From IMG/VR virus record IMGVR_UViG_3300024344_003498, positions 1 to 49,597 of that record: 49,597 nt of DNA; one strand, given 5' to 3'. Origin of the DNA: a virus. Position numbers and translations under genes: made by a program. Shown piece by piece: positions 23,338-33,358 of this stretch (position 1 is its first letter; each line of letters starts with the position of its first letter). The notes beneath the pieces were generated by a model, which was not told where the DNA came from, did no database searches, and saw only the letters and a program-made list of their open reading frames with translations.

Positions 23338-24312
23338 TTATGTTCCTGTTGGGATTACTCCAAGCGGGTCTTCTATGAAGTTTACAGTTATAGTGTTTGA
23401 ATTATGATAATTCCATTCATGAGTCCACTCAGGACAATAATACACTTTAGGTCTATTATATACAGAAGGTATTTGATGTTCAAATCTGCGGTATCCTCCT
23501 TTGTTTTCTAAAAAGTGAAGGATGGATTTAGTTTGAATGTCACTTATATTGCTAAAAGTATAATTCATTTCAAAAGCCGCAATATTGCTATTTGTTGTGA
23601 GTCTTTGAGTAAAGGAGTTTTTGTAATTTAATACGTCAGCCTTAATGGGAACATCGTTTTGAACTCCAATATCAGGTTCAAAGAAAAAATTCTTGGTCCA
23701 CATAGAAGCTGTTCCAGTTGGACTATTAGTGGGAGACGATGAATGGGTTCCTGTGCAATAGTAAAAGTTATCTAACTTGCTGGCATTTTCTGTTCCATCT
23801 GGGTTTTGTCCAGAATATATTACAGAGTATTTGGGATAATGAACACCTGCGCCCCCCCATCCTTGAAATGTCAAATTAACAAACGTTCCTCCTGACCAAT
23901 TAAGCAAAGTTGGAGCTTCATCTATACTTATTCTAGAAGCCACTTCGAAGTGCTGATTGTTCACAAAATTAATTGCGTAATTATCACAATAGCCAGTGAC
24001 GGTTTGATATATTCCAGAATTATCTGGAGTAAATTCCAACTGTCTATCTCCCGACTTACTCTCAAAAAACGTAGCTAATTTTCTAGCGCCCTCTTCATTG
24101 ACATCATATCTAACATTAAAAGTCGCAGTTAAACTGTTAACTGAAAGTGGAATTAAATTGTAATAAAAATCATCAGTTTCATAACTGTGATTATTTCCTT
24201 TAAATTCTACCTTGGAACCATAAACAGGAGTATAAGCCATTCCTGACAGTTCTTCGGGAACTGCAATTCCTGAGATGTTTTCATCTCTATTATAAAATAA
24301 TGCCTCGCTCAT
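23338..24312 (-). CDS. Minor tail protein, tandem lambda gpM-like domains
   Basis: A 324-residue tail-tip protein. The C-terminal half has SILHFLENKGGYRRFEHQIPS, then VYYCPEWTHEWNYHNSNTIT and FIEDP. This follows the lambda gpM pattern: a helix ending in G-G-x-x-x-F, then Y-x-C-x-E-W, an asparagine-containing strand and a final F-x-E. The N-terminal half repeats the layout more loosely (LATFFESKSGDRQLEFTPDN, then YCDNYAINFVNNQHFEVASR). Two copies in one chain suggest an internal duplication. In lambda, gpM acts at the tail tip between the tape measure and the central fibre. It overlaps the upstream gene by four bases in the tail operon. Confidence 0.7.
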   Translation of the reverse strand: MSEALFYNRDENISGIAVPEELSGMAYTPVYGSKVEFKGNNHSYETDDFYYNLIPLSVNSLTATFNVRYDVNEEGARKLATFFESKSGDRQLEFTPDNSGIYQTVTGYCDNYAINFVNNQHFEVASRISIDEAPTLLNWSGGTFVNLTFQGWGGAGVHYPKYSVIYSGQNPDGTENASKLDNFYYCTGTHSSSPTNSPTGTASMWTKNFFFEPDIGVQNDVPIKADVLNYKNSFTQRLTTNSNIAAFEMNYTFSNISDIQTKSILHFLENKGGYRRFEHQIPSVYNRPKVYYCPEWTHEWNYHNSNTITVNFIEDPLGVIPTGT

Positions 24313-25115
24313 TGATGACCTATATAGTTAAGAGTTAAACGAGCGTTACCCGCAGCGGTAGAATTTAACTGTTCACCAACCAAAGAAGCATTTGGAATAC
24401 TTAGTGACTGAAGAGTTGTCCCGTCTCTTCCTTTTATTGTGAATGTTACAGTTCTGTCTATTTTTTCTCCTAAAAAGTTATAACCGCTTTCTAGAAAAGT
24501 ATCATCTACTTCTATTTGAACGCTAGCCGTATATGAAATTGGAGGAATATGTTTAACACTAACAGGGTCTTCAGACCCTATTGTATAGTAAGGTTTTTTA
24601 TTTGTTGTTAATGAATAATCAAATCCTATTACTCGGTTTGTTGTGCTATTGTCGCAGGTAGCAGTAATTGAACCTTGACTCGGAACAAAAATGTTTGTAT
24701 TGGTTGTTCCAGTAGCATTTATTCCGCTTGCCATTTCTCCATATGCAGTAAAGTTCGCGTTTACTTGAGGGATATTTCCAACCGCACAATTAACTGAATA
24801 ACTATTTAAGTAGCCACTTTCAAAACCATACGAGGCATTATTGTTATAATTAAAACTGCCCTTCATTACATAGTCTCCCGTGAAAAACAAAACTGGGTCA
24901 TCGTAAATTAAACGACGAGAAAAAGAAACTGTTTGTGAAGTTGCCCCACCAATGACAGTAAAGCCGTTTTTATATCCAAGTGGATTAATGGTTCTAGCGC
25001 TGTTGTTGTAACCTATGTCTAGAGACTCAACTCCCGACAACTCCCTAGCTGCCAGTTCTCCTCCCTGCCCAGAAATGAAAAAGTGAGCATCGTAATTTGC
25101 TGTTGATCCATACAT
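24309..25115 (-). CDS. Tail-tube-like structural protein, second paralogue
   Basis: A 268-residue beta-rich protein just downstream of the tape measure, sharing one base with it. It resembles the two larger tube-like proteins over key blocks: LSGVESLDIGYNNSARTINPLG (compare VQSANFSISYSRADMKQLGS), GYLNSYSVNCAVGNIPQVN, YTASVQIEVDDTF and a final beta strand. It lacks the SPAIN block and is shorter. The position suits a distal-tail or tip-ring subunit contacting the tape measure C-terminus. No enzymatic motif is visible. The family relation is my reading of the sequence and would need a profile comparison. Confidence 0.6.
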   Translation of the reverse strand: MYGSTANYDAHFFISGQGGELAARELSGVESLDIGYNNSARTINPLGYKNGFTVIGGATSQTVSFSRRLIYDDPVLFFTGDYVMKGSFNYNNNASYGFESGYLNSYSVNCAVGNIPQVNANFTAYGEMASGINATGTTNTNIFVPSQGSITATCDNSTTNRVIGFDYSLTTNKKPYYTIGSEDPVSVKHIPPISYTASVQIEVDDTFLESGYNFLGEKIDRTVTFTIKGRDGTTLQSLSIPNASLVGEQLNSTAAGNARLTLNYIGHQ

Positions 25116-28100
25116 TATGCGTTAGCTTGTCTTAATGATCCTCCAAGTCTCTTCTCTTCATCAATAACTTGTCTTACAACATCTCTAATTCTAACTGCCA
25201 AGGATTGTTCTCTATCACTACCATTACCGTCTTGTTCTGTTGAACCGTCTGAATTAACAGTAATATTAATATTACTTTCTCCTCGATTTTCAGAAACATC
25301 AATAAGCTCATCAAGTCTATTAACTACATCTCCGTTATCTCCCCCTGCCCCAGCATTCATTGCAGTCAAGTTTCCTCGGCCAATGTTTTGTGTAGCAGCA
25401 GCGTTCATTACAAACTCACCACCCGATAACATCGTTGGAACCGTGTCTACTCCTGCGGCATAAGGAATGGAGCCTCCTGTAGCTCTTCCTCCAAAGGGAC
25501 TTGTTACTGAACCTCCATGGAAAAGATCTCCCTGCCTCTCGTTATTGAAAGCTTCATTCAAGAAGAAGTCAAAGTTATTTGAGGGAAGCCCTTGGACTCT
25601 CGGACCAAATCCCATATTAGGTCCACTAGATGGTGACTGAAGTTGAGCACCGCCTCCCGTCATGCTAAATAATCCCTGTCCAACCCCACCTGCTCTACTG
25701 AAGGTGCTAGGATCACGCATTCCCATGCTGCCGTCTGGATTTTTAAAGAATAAATCGGAAGGGGCTGGACCTTCAGGTCTACCCCTAAATATTCCCCCAA
25801 GACCACCAAACTTTTCTCCCCTAAATTCAAATCCTGTAAAGCCAGATTTAAATGCTTCTCCATACCCCGATCCTGCGGCGCGAGCCTCACCAAAACCTTC
25901 AGCAAAAGAACCAATTCCCGCACTTAAGACGGCCATTCCTATAGAACTCAAGAGAGCCTTTTGTTGCGCTTTCTTTTGTTCCTCATACTGTTGTAGAGCT
26001 TGGTAATGCTGAGCATAAGCTCCAAACGCTTCTTGTTTGGATTGTTGCTCTCTTCTGGATGCTGGATCTCTGGCTATTGCCCTTCTTGTCATCCTTACGC
26101 TTTGTGGTTCTAGAGCTATTCCAGCAAAATCACTACCGCTAACTATCTCATCTTTAAAACCTGATGTTCCATACTGACTTGAAAAACTCAACAAGGCTCT
26201 TGAACCAGATATAGCTCCCTGCCCAAAGCTTCCTGGGGTAAATAATCCACCCCCTTGCATTGTTTGGATTGATCCTCTGTTAAGAGCAGCCATGAAGTCA
26301 GGTCCATATCTTTCTACAGCCCCTCTATTCATTACAAACTCTCCACCTGTAAGCATAGTTGGAATATCGTCACGAACTCCAGAACCTCCGTTTATTATTC
26401 CTCCTTTATTCCTATTAAGGAACGACATTCCAAGACCAGAAGTGAAGTTCTGCATTGCGGCTCTCATGTTAGCGCGAGCCATATCCAAGAAGAAATCAGC
26501 GGCAGCTTTTCTCAACGTGGAACCTAAGTCTTCTCCTTTTGCAATGGCATCTACGAGACCATCTGAAATTTTATCAGTAAATGAAGTTGCAGATCGAACT
26601 AATCCATCAGTCAAGTTGTTTTGAATCTCAGCCTGACTAAACACAAAAGCATCTTCCATTTTTGCGGCAAGACTGTCATTAACTTCTAACCGTTCTTTTT
26701 CTAGTTGAAGTATTTGTTCCTTAATTTGTCTTACTTTTTCAGAATCAACCCCTTCCGCCTTCATTGCATCGGCAAGTTGAATTTGGAGTTCCATCTGTTG
26801 ACGAACAACATCATCCTCTCTCTCAATAGACCTTCTACCTGCGCGAGTTCTGCTAAGGAATTTTCGATCCTTCCTTTCTTCTATCACCGCATTGGCTGTT
26901 GCCCTAGCTGTATCTCCAGAGCTTCCACTTCCGTCTTTCCTCTCATTTGTTTCGAGCATTCTATTCAAACTCGAAATCATATCGGAACCAGACCTAGCAA
27001 ACAAAAAGTCAAATTTTAATTGTTCTGTTGCTTGGCGTAAGCTATAAGAAAAATCACTTAATAGTCGGCTTAAATTTTTGAAATTGTCAGACAAGCCAAT
27101 GCTTGTATTGTTTATATCTTTAGCTCCTTCGGCTGCTAAACCACTTGTTTGTAGCTTGACGATTGCTTCGGTAATAGCTTGAACTAAGTTCTTAAATGCA
27201 ATTGATTGGTCTTCGTTTTTGAGGTCTATCCCCAACTCTGCTGGATTTTTTAATCTACCCTGAACTTTTTGCAAACGAGCAAGCTCGGGTATATTTTCAT
27301 TTGTGAGAATTGAATTAATTGTTTCAAAACCACCAGAAAGACCTTTAAAAGTCTTTAAAAATGTTTGAATTTCTGTGTTGACATCCTTTACAGAATTTAT
27401 TTGCTCATCCGATATATCTAAATCTTTTAATTCGTTAAGAAGCTTTACTTCTTGTCTTCTAGTTGTTACTGGATCTGCTCCTCTTTGACCTCGATTCCTT
27501 ACTTCGCTTAATTCGGTTTCAATTTCAATTCTCCTTCTTGCGCTTTTAGTCGTTTTACCAAAAGCTTCTTTTCTCGCTGACAAAGTAAGCTCTGCTCTTG
27601 TTTGTTTCAAAATATCAAGAGTATCTTGATCTAGCCTTTTTTGTTTAAATCCAGCTTCTATGTTTTTGTCTCTTTCATCTTTTTGACTCACAAGATTGGT
27701 TATCATCTCCTCAAAGACCTTATTTAATTCTGTAGCCTCAGTTCCTTCTGCTTTAGCCAATACTAGAATTTCATCAAAAAGTTCTTTTCTTTTATCTGCT
27801 TTCTGTAAATCCTCGGCACTCATGCCTTGAATTTTTTTCCTAATTAAATTTCTCTGCTCTTCGCTCACCTCTAGGAGTTCGCTGGCGTTAATTTGTTTTA
27901 TAACCTGCGCCCCAATGTCTAGATTTAACTTCTTGCTATTACCCTCAAGAGCTATTTTTTTCTGTAAAGAAAGTAGACCTTTAGCACTAAGAGTGTTTAA
28001 AGCCTGTCCCGTAGCTAAATCTTTTTCGTTATCTGAAATTCTTTGAGATTTAATTTCATTAATTTTAAGCTCAGTAGTTAATTGAGCTTGAGCAATATCT

Positions 28101-31100
28101 GCTCTCATCTGAGCTACGCGCCCTAAGCTTGTGTCCCCCTTCTTTGTTTCTTTTTCCAGCAATTCCTCAGCCATTGCTTTTCCTGCTCCTTTTTGAAGAG
28201 TAATTCCTTTGTCTTCGGCTTGTTTTTCAAATTGTTCAGCAAGCACAGTAACTATTCCAGTAGTGTCTCCTCCAAGCATTGAACCCATTCCTTTGCCGCC
28301 CCCCCTTGGATCAAAGGCTCCAAGGCCACTCAGTTCTTTTCCTTGGCTCTTTGCAAATGCCCTAGCTCTTCCTAACGCAGCAAGCCTCTTTCGATCTTCA
28401 GGGCTGACCTGATTAAGTAATTGTTGCTGTATTCCTGATACATCAACTTTTGATAAATTAGCAAGCGCAGTTCTTCTATCCTTCGCTTGCTGCATACTTA
28501 ATTGATTTTGTCTTGTAGTAGTCCAAGTCTGACCATACATTCCTCCTCTGGTAGTGGTCGTTCCTGCTTCTTTATTAAATCTATCTATTACTGCATTTAT
28601 GTCTGCTTCAGATCTTCCTCCAAGGAAAGCTTGCTTAACTAGTTCAGATGTTTGATCTAGTTGTTTCTGTTCAGATTTGTTAGATATACCCGCAATGCCA
28701 GTTTTACCTATACTCTTCCTAACTCTTTCCTGAACCTCTTCTGCTCTACCTTTGAGACCCTCTTTAAATTCATCTGGAACTTTTAGTTCGCTTAATTCTT
28801 TAGATGCTCTTTTTGATGATTCTGCGACTAAATCAGCCCCTCTTTTATATTCCGCAGCCGTTCCTGCACTAGCATCTCGTATCAAATTGAATATTTTTAC
28901 TGCACCCATTACAGCACCAGCAGCAAGCCCCACAGGACCAGCAAACCTTAACAATGCACCACCAACCATTCTTAGCGGTCCCATAATCGCACTCATTGCA
29001 CCCCTACCTCCCAATCTTGCCGCTGTTCCAATTTTGCCTTGACCTAAAGCCCCTCTAGCATTACGAAGATCAAACCTACTGCCTCGTAGTTGATTTCTTC
29101 CCCCAGTCATAATCTGCGAGCCAGTCCTTCCACCAACGGTTCCCCTTCCGATTAGATTGGCTCCAATATTACCCATCCCTCCAAGTGCCTGACTGCTCAT
29201 AAACGCAATCATGGCAATATTCAGAGCTTGCATAGTGCCAGCAACCAGTTGATTTTTCTGAGTAACCTCTCCTAGAACTCCAGACAACATACCAAAAGCC
29301 CCTTGAAGAACGAGCAACTTAGTCATCAAACCTCCAAATCCTGCGTCAAGTCCACCATCACCCCCTTTTACCTTGGCAAAGTTTGGAATTGCTCCTGTGG
29401 GTTCGTCACGCATATTCGTGACAGCTAAGCCCATTGGGTTTCGAGAATTTCTAAGAGATGCGTCTTGATTTACTCTTATCTGATTAACTGGAACCCCTGC
29501 GGCAGACTCTCTTTGTATTGCGTTCTGCAATGGACTTTCGCTATAGTTCGGAATGAAACCACCCGCCGCTCTTTTTACTCCAAATCTTTTGTTTGGATCT
29601 TTTCGAGCTAAGGATAAAATGTAAGATGTTTCTTTTCGGTCATTAAGAGCCTTAGTAATTATAGTTCTGACGGCATCGTTTGACGCTGTTCTTTTTGCGT
29701 CTGCTCTTTGCAAAACATTAGAAAAGCCAAATGAACGTTTGAATGCATTATCAGCGGTTCCACCTTCTTCAAAATCAAAAGGCGCTCTTTCCCCGACATG
29801 ACTCTTGAATTCATCTATCGCAGCCGCGCCCTTGGTAACCAAGTTCACTGCCGATTCAAAAATTCCACCCTCGACTGAACTTGAGAATAAAGCAGAAGAT
29901 CCTCCTTTGCCCGTTATTGATCCAAGCTTTCCTTTTATTTTGGTAAGCTCATCGTTTTTAAAAGTTTTACCTACAAGATCAGAACCATACTTTAAAAGAC
30001 CTGAGGCAAAATATCTTCCTATTTTTCTTCGGTTCTCCGAAGGATTCATACCTCCTTTTTGGTTCTTTTGCATATCCTGCAAACTCCTTATCTGGATTCC
30101 GCTGAATTGAAGGTTTGAAACACCCCTTCTTTGAAGCAGTCTAGCCCCAAGGCTTTTTTCACCAGTGATATTCATACTGGCGGTATCTGTAACCTTTCCT
30201 GGGAATAGAGCAGCTACCCCATATCTTTGAGCGGGGACATTTAAAACGGTGCTGGCTCCAAGTAAGCCCATTGCAGCTTTCTGCCTATTGGGATCTCTTG
30301 ATTTTTTAGCAGCACCCTCAATAACCGACTGGCGTTGCCCCTTTAAAGATTTGGTATAATCGGCTACACTTCTAAACCTTGCAAAATTAGGAATATACCC
30401 CGCTGCTCCAGCGCCAACTCTTCTGGCTCCCGCAGGAAGACCTGTGGTTTGAGCCATTTCTTGAGTAAAAATTGCTGAACCCCCACCCGCATAATTAGGA
30501 ACTACAAATTCGCTACTATTAGCGATCATTGTCCCTTTTTCTCCACCACCAAAAGCAAAGTTAGGAATGGTTACGGGGCGAGCGTCTGATGGTGCTCCAC
30601 CTACTCCCCTGTTAATATCTTTTTGTTCAGCCAATCTTGCTACCTGAGGAGAATTTCCTCCATAGCCTCTGACTTGGTTGTAATTAGGAATAAATCCCTC
30701 TGCCCCTCTTTTTGCCCTCATCCCTCTTGTTCCCGCTACAACCCCAGGAGTTATACGAGATGCAAGACTTTGCATCTTAACCATTGTCGCTAACTGCTCA
30801 TTTAAAGCGACTGTAAAAAACTTAGTTTGAGCTACACGTTTCTGCTCTGTGCTCAACGTGCTATTTTCAATAGATAAAATTTGCGCTTGAATACCCTTAT
30901 TGTTTAAAAGAGTATGTGCTATCTGTCCTTGCGTAGCAGCAAGGTCTTTCGCGGTCTTATTTAAACCAAAGAAAGTTTGCAAGGAAGTAGTTCCAAATCT
31001 AACTAAATCAATAGTAAGTTTGGCAATAATAGCACCAAAGATAGCTAACCCAGGCCCGCTAATAACATTACTAATTCCCTTAACAATACCTCGCGCTAAA

Positions 31101-32335
31101 TCGCTACCTATACCTTCTCCTTCTAAAACATTTTTGATGTTACCTACTAGAGAATTAAAGAAACCAAGAATATTTTTTAAACTATCCGTTACGCCAATCT
31201 TCCCCAGAGTGTCTGCTAACTCTTTAAGGTTGACTGTCGCTTGATTAATAGCAGTTGATAGAGTTTCGTTGAGTGCAATATTTCGACCATAAGCCTCATT
31301 AGTTGCTGCCGCTGCGATTTCAGTGACCTTAATCGCTGTAGAAGTTTTTTGGTTATAGTCATCAAGGATGGCTAAAAATGGAGCAATTTGGAATTTTCCA
31401 ACTAAACCCTCGGCAATTTGAAGCCTTCGTGCATCGGGAAAGTTTTCTAAAGTTTTAGCGAGATTTTGAATCAATTGAGTTCCACTCAATACGTTTCCAG
31501 AAACGTCACTGATTTGAACCCCAAGGTTTTGCATTGTTCTTAACTTATCAATGCTTTGTATTCTTGTGAAAATTGTTTTAAAGGAGTTACCAATGACTGC
31601 ACCTCCTCGGGCAGTTTTTTCTTGGACCGCAGTGATTACTCCAACCAATTCATCTAGACTAACTCCAGCCTGAATAGCAACCGCGCCTGAACGCTTAATA
31701 CCTTCGATTAAGTCTCTCTCTGAAACCGCAGCACTTACAGCAGCAGCCGAAAGCTTGTTGAGAACTTCTGCACTGGTTACTCCCTCTCTATTAAAAGAGT
31801 TAATGGCCGCAGTAAGGCCAGCCACCGCCTCTGTTGCCCCTAAGCCAGATAAACGACTTAAAATCAATGCATCATTTAATCTTTTCTGAACTTCTTCAGC
31901 CTTCAGACCTTGACGGCTGAGTTCTAATGCTGCTGTAGCAACTGTGTCAAATGACTGCTCGGTGTTTTTAGCTACATCAAAAATTTCTTTTTTAAATTGC
32001 TGTAATTGCTGACCAGTTTGTCCCAAGATGCTGTTAATAGCAGTCATCTGTTTTTCCACCTCAATGGTGGTAGTAATCAAATCTTTAAAGCCTCTTGTAA
32101 CGGCTGACAAAACTCCTACAGAAGCTCCAAATGCCAACACCCTTGCGTTGGCGGCTTCCATGGATTTTGTGAACTGGTCTGCCTTACCAGTAATACGCCC
32201 CAATGGTTGAGACAAACCCTCAACACTTTTGGCGCTTGTCCCTAAATTAATTTGAAGATTTCTACCCGCTTTTTTAGCCGCAGCTTGAATGCTGGCTTCT
32301 AGTCCTGTTACTGTTGCTGGTATTTGAAGTGGCAT
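25115..32335 (-). CDS. Tail tape measure protein, 2,406 residues, with an inserted domain
   Basis: Sets tail length and is ejected with DNA. At the usual 0.15 nm per residue it predicts a tail of roughly 350 nm. Residues 50-340 form the TP901-type core (ILGQTGQQLQQFKKEIFDVA, then ALELSRQGLKAEEVQKRLND and GNSFKTIFTRIQSIDK). Hydrophobic stretches occur near 415-445 and in the glycine-rich 1040-1150 region. Between 545 and 985, six (I/V)PN(F/Y) motifs occur at about 548, 590, 612, 648, 928 and 983. The long gap 650-925 holds a possible PD-(D/E)XK-type insert (GGIFESAVN near 826, FDFEE near 853, ADAKR near 879). Coiled-coil regions follow at 1350-1800. Near 1997 and 2303 are two M-L-x-G-G-E-F-V-M-N repeats typical of tape measures. 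Confidence 0.93.
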   Translation of the reverse strand: MPLQIPATVTGLEASIQAAAKKAGRNLQINLGTSAKSVEGLSQPLGRITGKADQFTKSMEAANARVLAFGASVGVLSAVTRGFKDLITTTIEVEKQMTAINSILGQTGQQLQQFKKEIFDVAKNTEQSFDTVATAALELSRQGLKAEEVQKRLNDALILSRLSGLGATEAVAGLTAAINSFNREGVTSAEVLNKLSAAAVSAAVSERDLIEGIKRSGAVAIQAGVSLDELVGVITAVQEKTARGGAVIGNSFKTIFTRIQSIDKLRTMQNLGVQISDVSGNVLSGTQLIQNLAKTLENFPDARRLQIAEGLVGKFQIAPFLAILDDYNQKTSTAIKVTEIAAAATNEAYGRNIALNETLSTAINQATVNLKELADTLGKIGVTDSLKNILGFFNSLVGNIKNVLEGEGIGSDLARGIVKGISNVISGPGLAIFGAIIAKLTIDLVRFGTTSLQTFFGLNKTAKDLAATQGQIAHTLLNNKGIQAQILSIENSTLSTEQKRVAQTKFFTVALNEQLATMVKMQSLASRITPGVVAGTRGMRAKRGAEGFIPNYNQVRGYGGNSPQVARLAEQKDINRGVGGAPSDARPVTIPNFAFGGGEKGTMIANSSEFVVPNYAGGGSAIFTQEMAQTTGLPAGARRVGAGAAGYIPNFARFRSVADYTKSLKGQRQSVIEGAAKKSRDPNRQKAAMGLLGASTVLNVPAQRYGVAALFPGKVTDTASMNITGEKSLGARLLQRRGVSNLQFSGIQIRSLQDMQKNQKGGMNPSENRRKIGRYFASGLLKYGSDLVGKTFKNDELTKIKGKLGSITGKGGSSALFSSSVEGGIFESAVNLVTKGAAAIDEFKSHVGERAPFDFEEGGTADNAFKRSFGFSNVLQRADAKRTASNDAVRTIITKALNDRKETSYILSLARKDPNKRFGVKRAAGGFIPNYSESPLQNAIQRESAAGVPVNQIRVNQDASLRNSRNPMGLAVTNMRDEPTGAIPNFAKVKGGDGGLDAGFGGLMTKLLVLQGAFGMLSGVLGEVTQKNQLVAGTMQALNIAMIAFMSSQALGGMGNIGANLIGRGTVGGRTGSQIMTGGRNQLRGSRFDLRNARGALGQGKIGTAARLGGRGAMSAIMGPLRMVGGALLRFAGPVGLAAGAVMGAVKIFNLIRDASAGTAAEYKRGADLVAESSKRASKELSELKVPDEFKEGLKGRAEEVQERVRKSIGKTGIAGISNKSEQKQLDQTSELVKQAFLGGRSEADINAVIDRFNKEAGTTTTRGGMYGQTWTTTRQNQLSMQQAKDRRTALANLSKVDVSGIQQQLLNQVSPEDRKRLAALGRARAFAKSQGKELSGLGAFDPRGGGKGMGSMLGGDTTGIVTVLAEQFEKQAEDKGITLQKGAGKAMAEELLEKETKKGDTSLGRVAQMRADIAQAQLTTELKINEIKSQRISDNEKDLATGQALNTLSAKGLLSLQKKIALEGNSKKLNLDIGAQVIKQINASELLEVSEEQRNLIRKKIQGMSAEDLQKADKRKELFDEILVLAKAEGTEATELNKVFEEMITNLVSQKDERDKNIEAGFKQKRLDQDTLDILKQTRAELTLSARKEAFGKTTKSARRRIEIETELSEVRNRGQRGADPVTTRRQEVKLLNELKDLDISDEQINSVKDVNTEIQTFLKTFKGLSGGFETINSILTNENIPELARLQKVQGRLKNPAELGIDLKNEDQSIAFKNLVQAITEAIVKLQTSGLAAEGAKDINNTSIGLSDNFKNLSRLLSDFSYSLRQATEQLKFDFLFARSGSDMISSLNRMLETNERKDGSGSSGDTARATANAVIEERKDRKFLSRTRAGRRSIEREDDVVRQQMELQIQLADAMKAEGVDSEKVRQIKEQILQLEKERLEVNDSLAAKMEDAFVFSQAEIQNNLTDGLVRSATSFTDKISDGLVDAIAKGEDLGSTLRKAAADFFLDMARANMRAAMQNFTSGLGMSFLNRNKGGIINGGSGVRDDIPTMLTGGEFVMNRGAVERYGPDFMAALNRGSIQTMQGGGLFTPGSFGQGAISGSRALLSFSSQYGTSGFKDEIVSGSDFAGIALEPQSVRMTRRAIARDPASRREQQSKQEAFGAYAQHYQALQQYEEQKKAQQKALLSSIGMAVLSAGIGSFAEGFGEARAAGSGYGEAFKSGFTGFEFRGEKFGGLGGIFRGRPEGPAPSDLFFKNPDGSMGMRDPSTFSRAGGVGQGLFSMTGGGAQLQSPSSGPNMGFGPRVQGLPSNNFDFFLNEAFNNERQGDLFHGGSVTSPFGGRATGGSIPYAAGVDTVPTMLSGGEFVMNAAATQNIGRGNLTAMNAGAGGDNGDVVNRLDELIDVSENRGESNINITVNSDGSTEQDGNGSDREQSLAVRIRDVVRQVIDEEKRLGGSLRQANA

Positions 32336-32368
32336 ATCCGTAAACCTTTGTTGTATTTACACAAAGAT

Positions 32369-33358
32369 TTACACATCATGCCCTGCTAATCGCATCATTT
32401 GTTGCATGTTTAGCTTTCCACCGTGCTTTTCAGCTTCTTTACCAAAATTTGTTTTTTCTGCATCTCCACCTAAATATTCGACATCTTCTTTTGTGGCTCC
32501 AAAAACCATGGACACATCCGCATCATCTCTAAGACCACTTTTAGCCTTATTGGAGTCTCTATTTCTTTGGGATTCAGAATATGCTAAGAGTTGTTCTGGA
32601 TTTTCTTTAATAGTATCGGGAATGTCTTCTGTGTATTGGAAAATATTAAAAAACATCTTCCCAAAAAGAACTACTTTTAGCTGAAATATGGTAAGCTCAG
32701 TAATAGGTTTTCTATAAAATCCCGCCGCATCTTCGCATAAAGATAAATACATACTGAAAAATGGTCTCAACACAGCTTCCTGTATTCGGGCATCTGTTAA
32801 CCTATGATGTATCTCAGAACTAATATCTGTAATTATAGAAATTTCCCATGATTCTAAATTACCAAACTCTTCCTCCGTATATAAATGTTCGGTAAGTTCT
32901 TTATTTTTAAACAATAAAAATCTTAAAATTTCATCCCCGCTTCTGACTGTGGCATAATCTTCTGCGGTTTTACCCATAACTTCTGCCCTATTTGCTTTTA
33001 GTTCTATTAACTCAGTAGTTCTTTCTTTAATAGTTTTCTGTATAGCTTCTTGCTGGGAGGGTAAAAAAATACTTTTAACTGTTCTTTTTAAATTCTCTAA
33101 TTCAAATTCTATTCCCGCTATTTTTGCATCATCTTCTTCGGACCAAATTCCCTCTTCAAGAACATATTTTATTCGTTCCTTTTCAGTATCCAAGCCTTTG
33201 GCTAGCGCCAAGTCTTTATATTTTTCGTAATACTTATGAAGATATCTTTGATCTCTGATATTCATGTGTTTTACAAACACATTTTTATCATTAATAGTTG
33301 CCTCGGTATAGCCATCAAAAGCTTCACCGATTAGAGAGATATAGAACTCTTCCTTCAA
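32369..33358 (-). CDS. Probable tail assembly chaperone (large)
   Basis: A 329-residue, mostly helical, charged protein immediately upstream of the tape measure, where siphophages encode the G/GT-type tail chaperones. Residues 70-140 (EEGIWSEEDDAKIAGIEFEL, then a lysine/glutamate-rich helix) resemble the protein encoded by the adjacent upstream gene (GGVWSEDDAKDYGKLYREIF), so the two appear related. The C-terminal KLNMQQMMRLAGHDV recalls the short conserved end of phage chaperones. It overlaps the upstream gene by four bases. I see no slippery frameshift site joining the two, unlike lambda G-GT. Assigned mainly from position. Confidence 0.55.
   Translation of the reverse strand: MKEEFYISLIGEAFDGYTEATINDKNVFVKHMNIRDQRYLHKYYEKYKDLALAKGLDTEKERIKYVLEEGIWSEEDDAKIAGIEFELENLKRTVKSIFLPSQQEAIQKTIKERTTELIELKANRAEVMGKTAEDYATVRSGDEILRFLLFKNKELTEHLYTEEEFGNLESWEISIITDISSEIHHRLTDARIQEAVLRPFFSMYLSLCEDAAGFYRKPITELTIFQLKVVLFGKMFFNIFQYTEDIPDTIKENPEQLLAYSESQRNRDSNKAKSGLRDDADVSMVFGATKEDVEYLGGDAEKTNFGKEAEKHGGKLNMQQMMRLAGHDV

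Noticed and set aside
25660-32210. Many long open frames antisense or out of frame in the tape measure gene
   Set aside because: They follow the coding phase of the 2,406-codon gene, have no ribosome sites, and read as proline/serine-rich complements of the glycine/alanine-rich sense frame.
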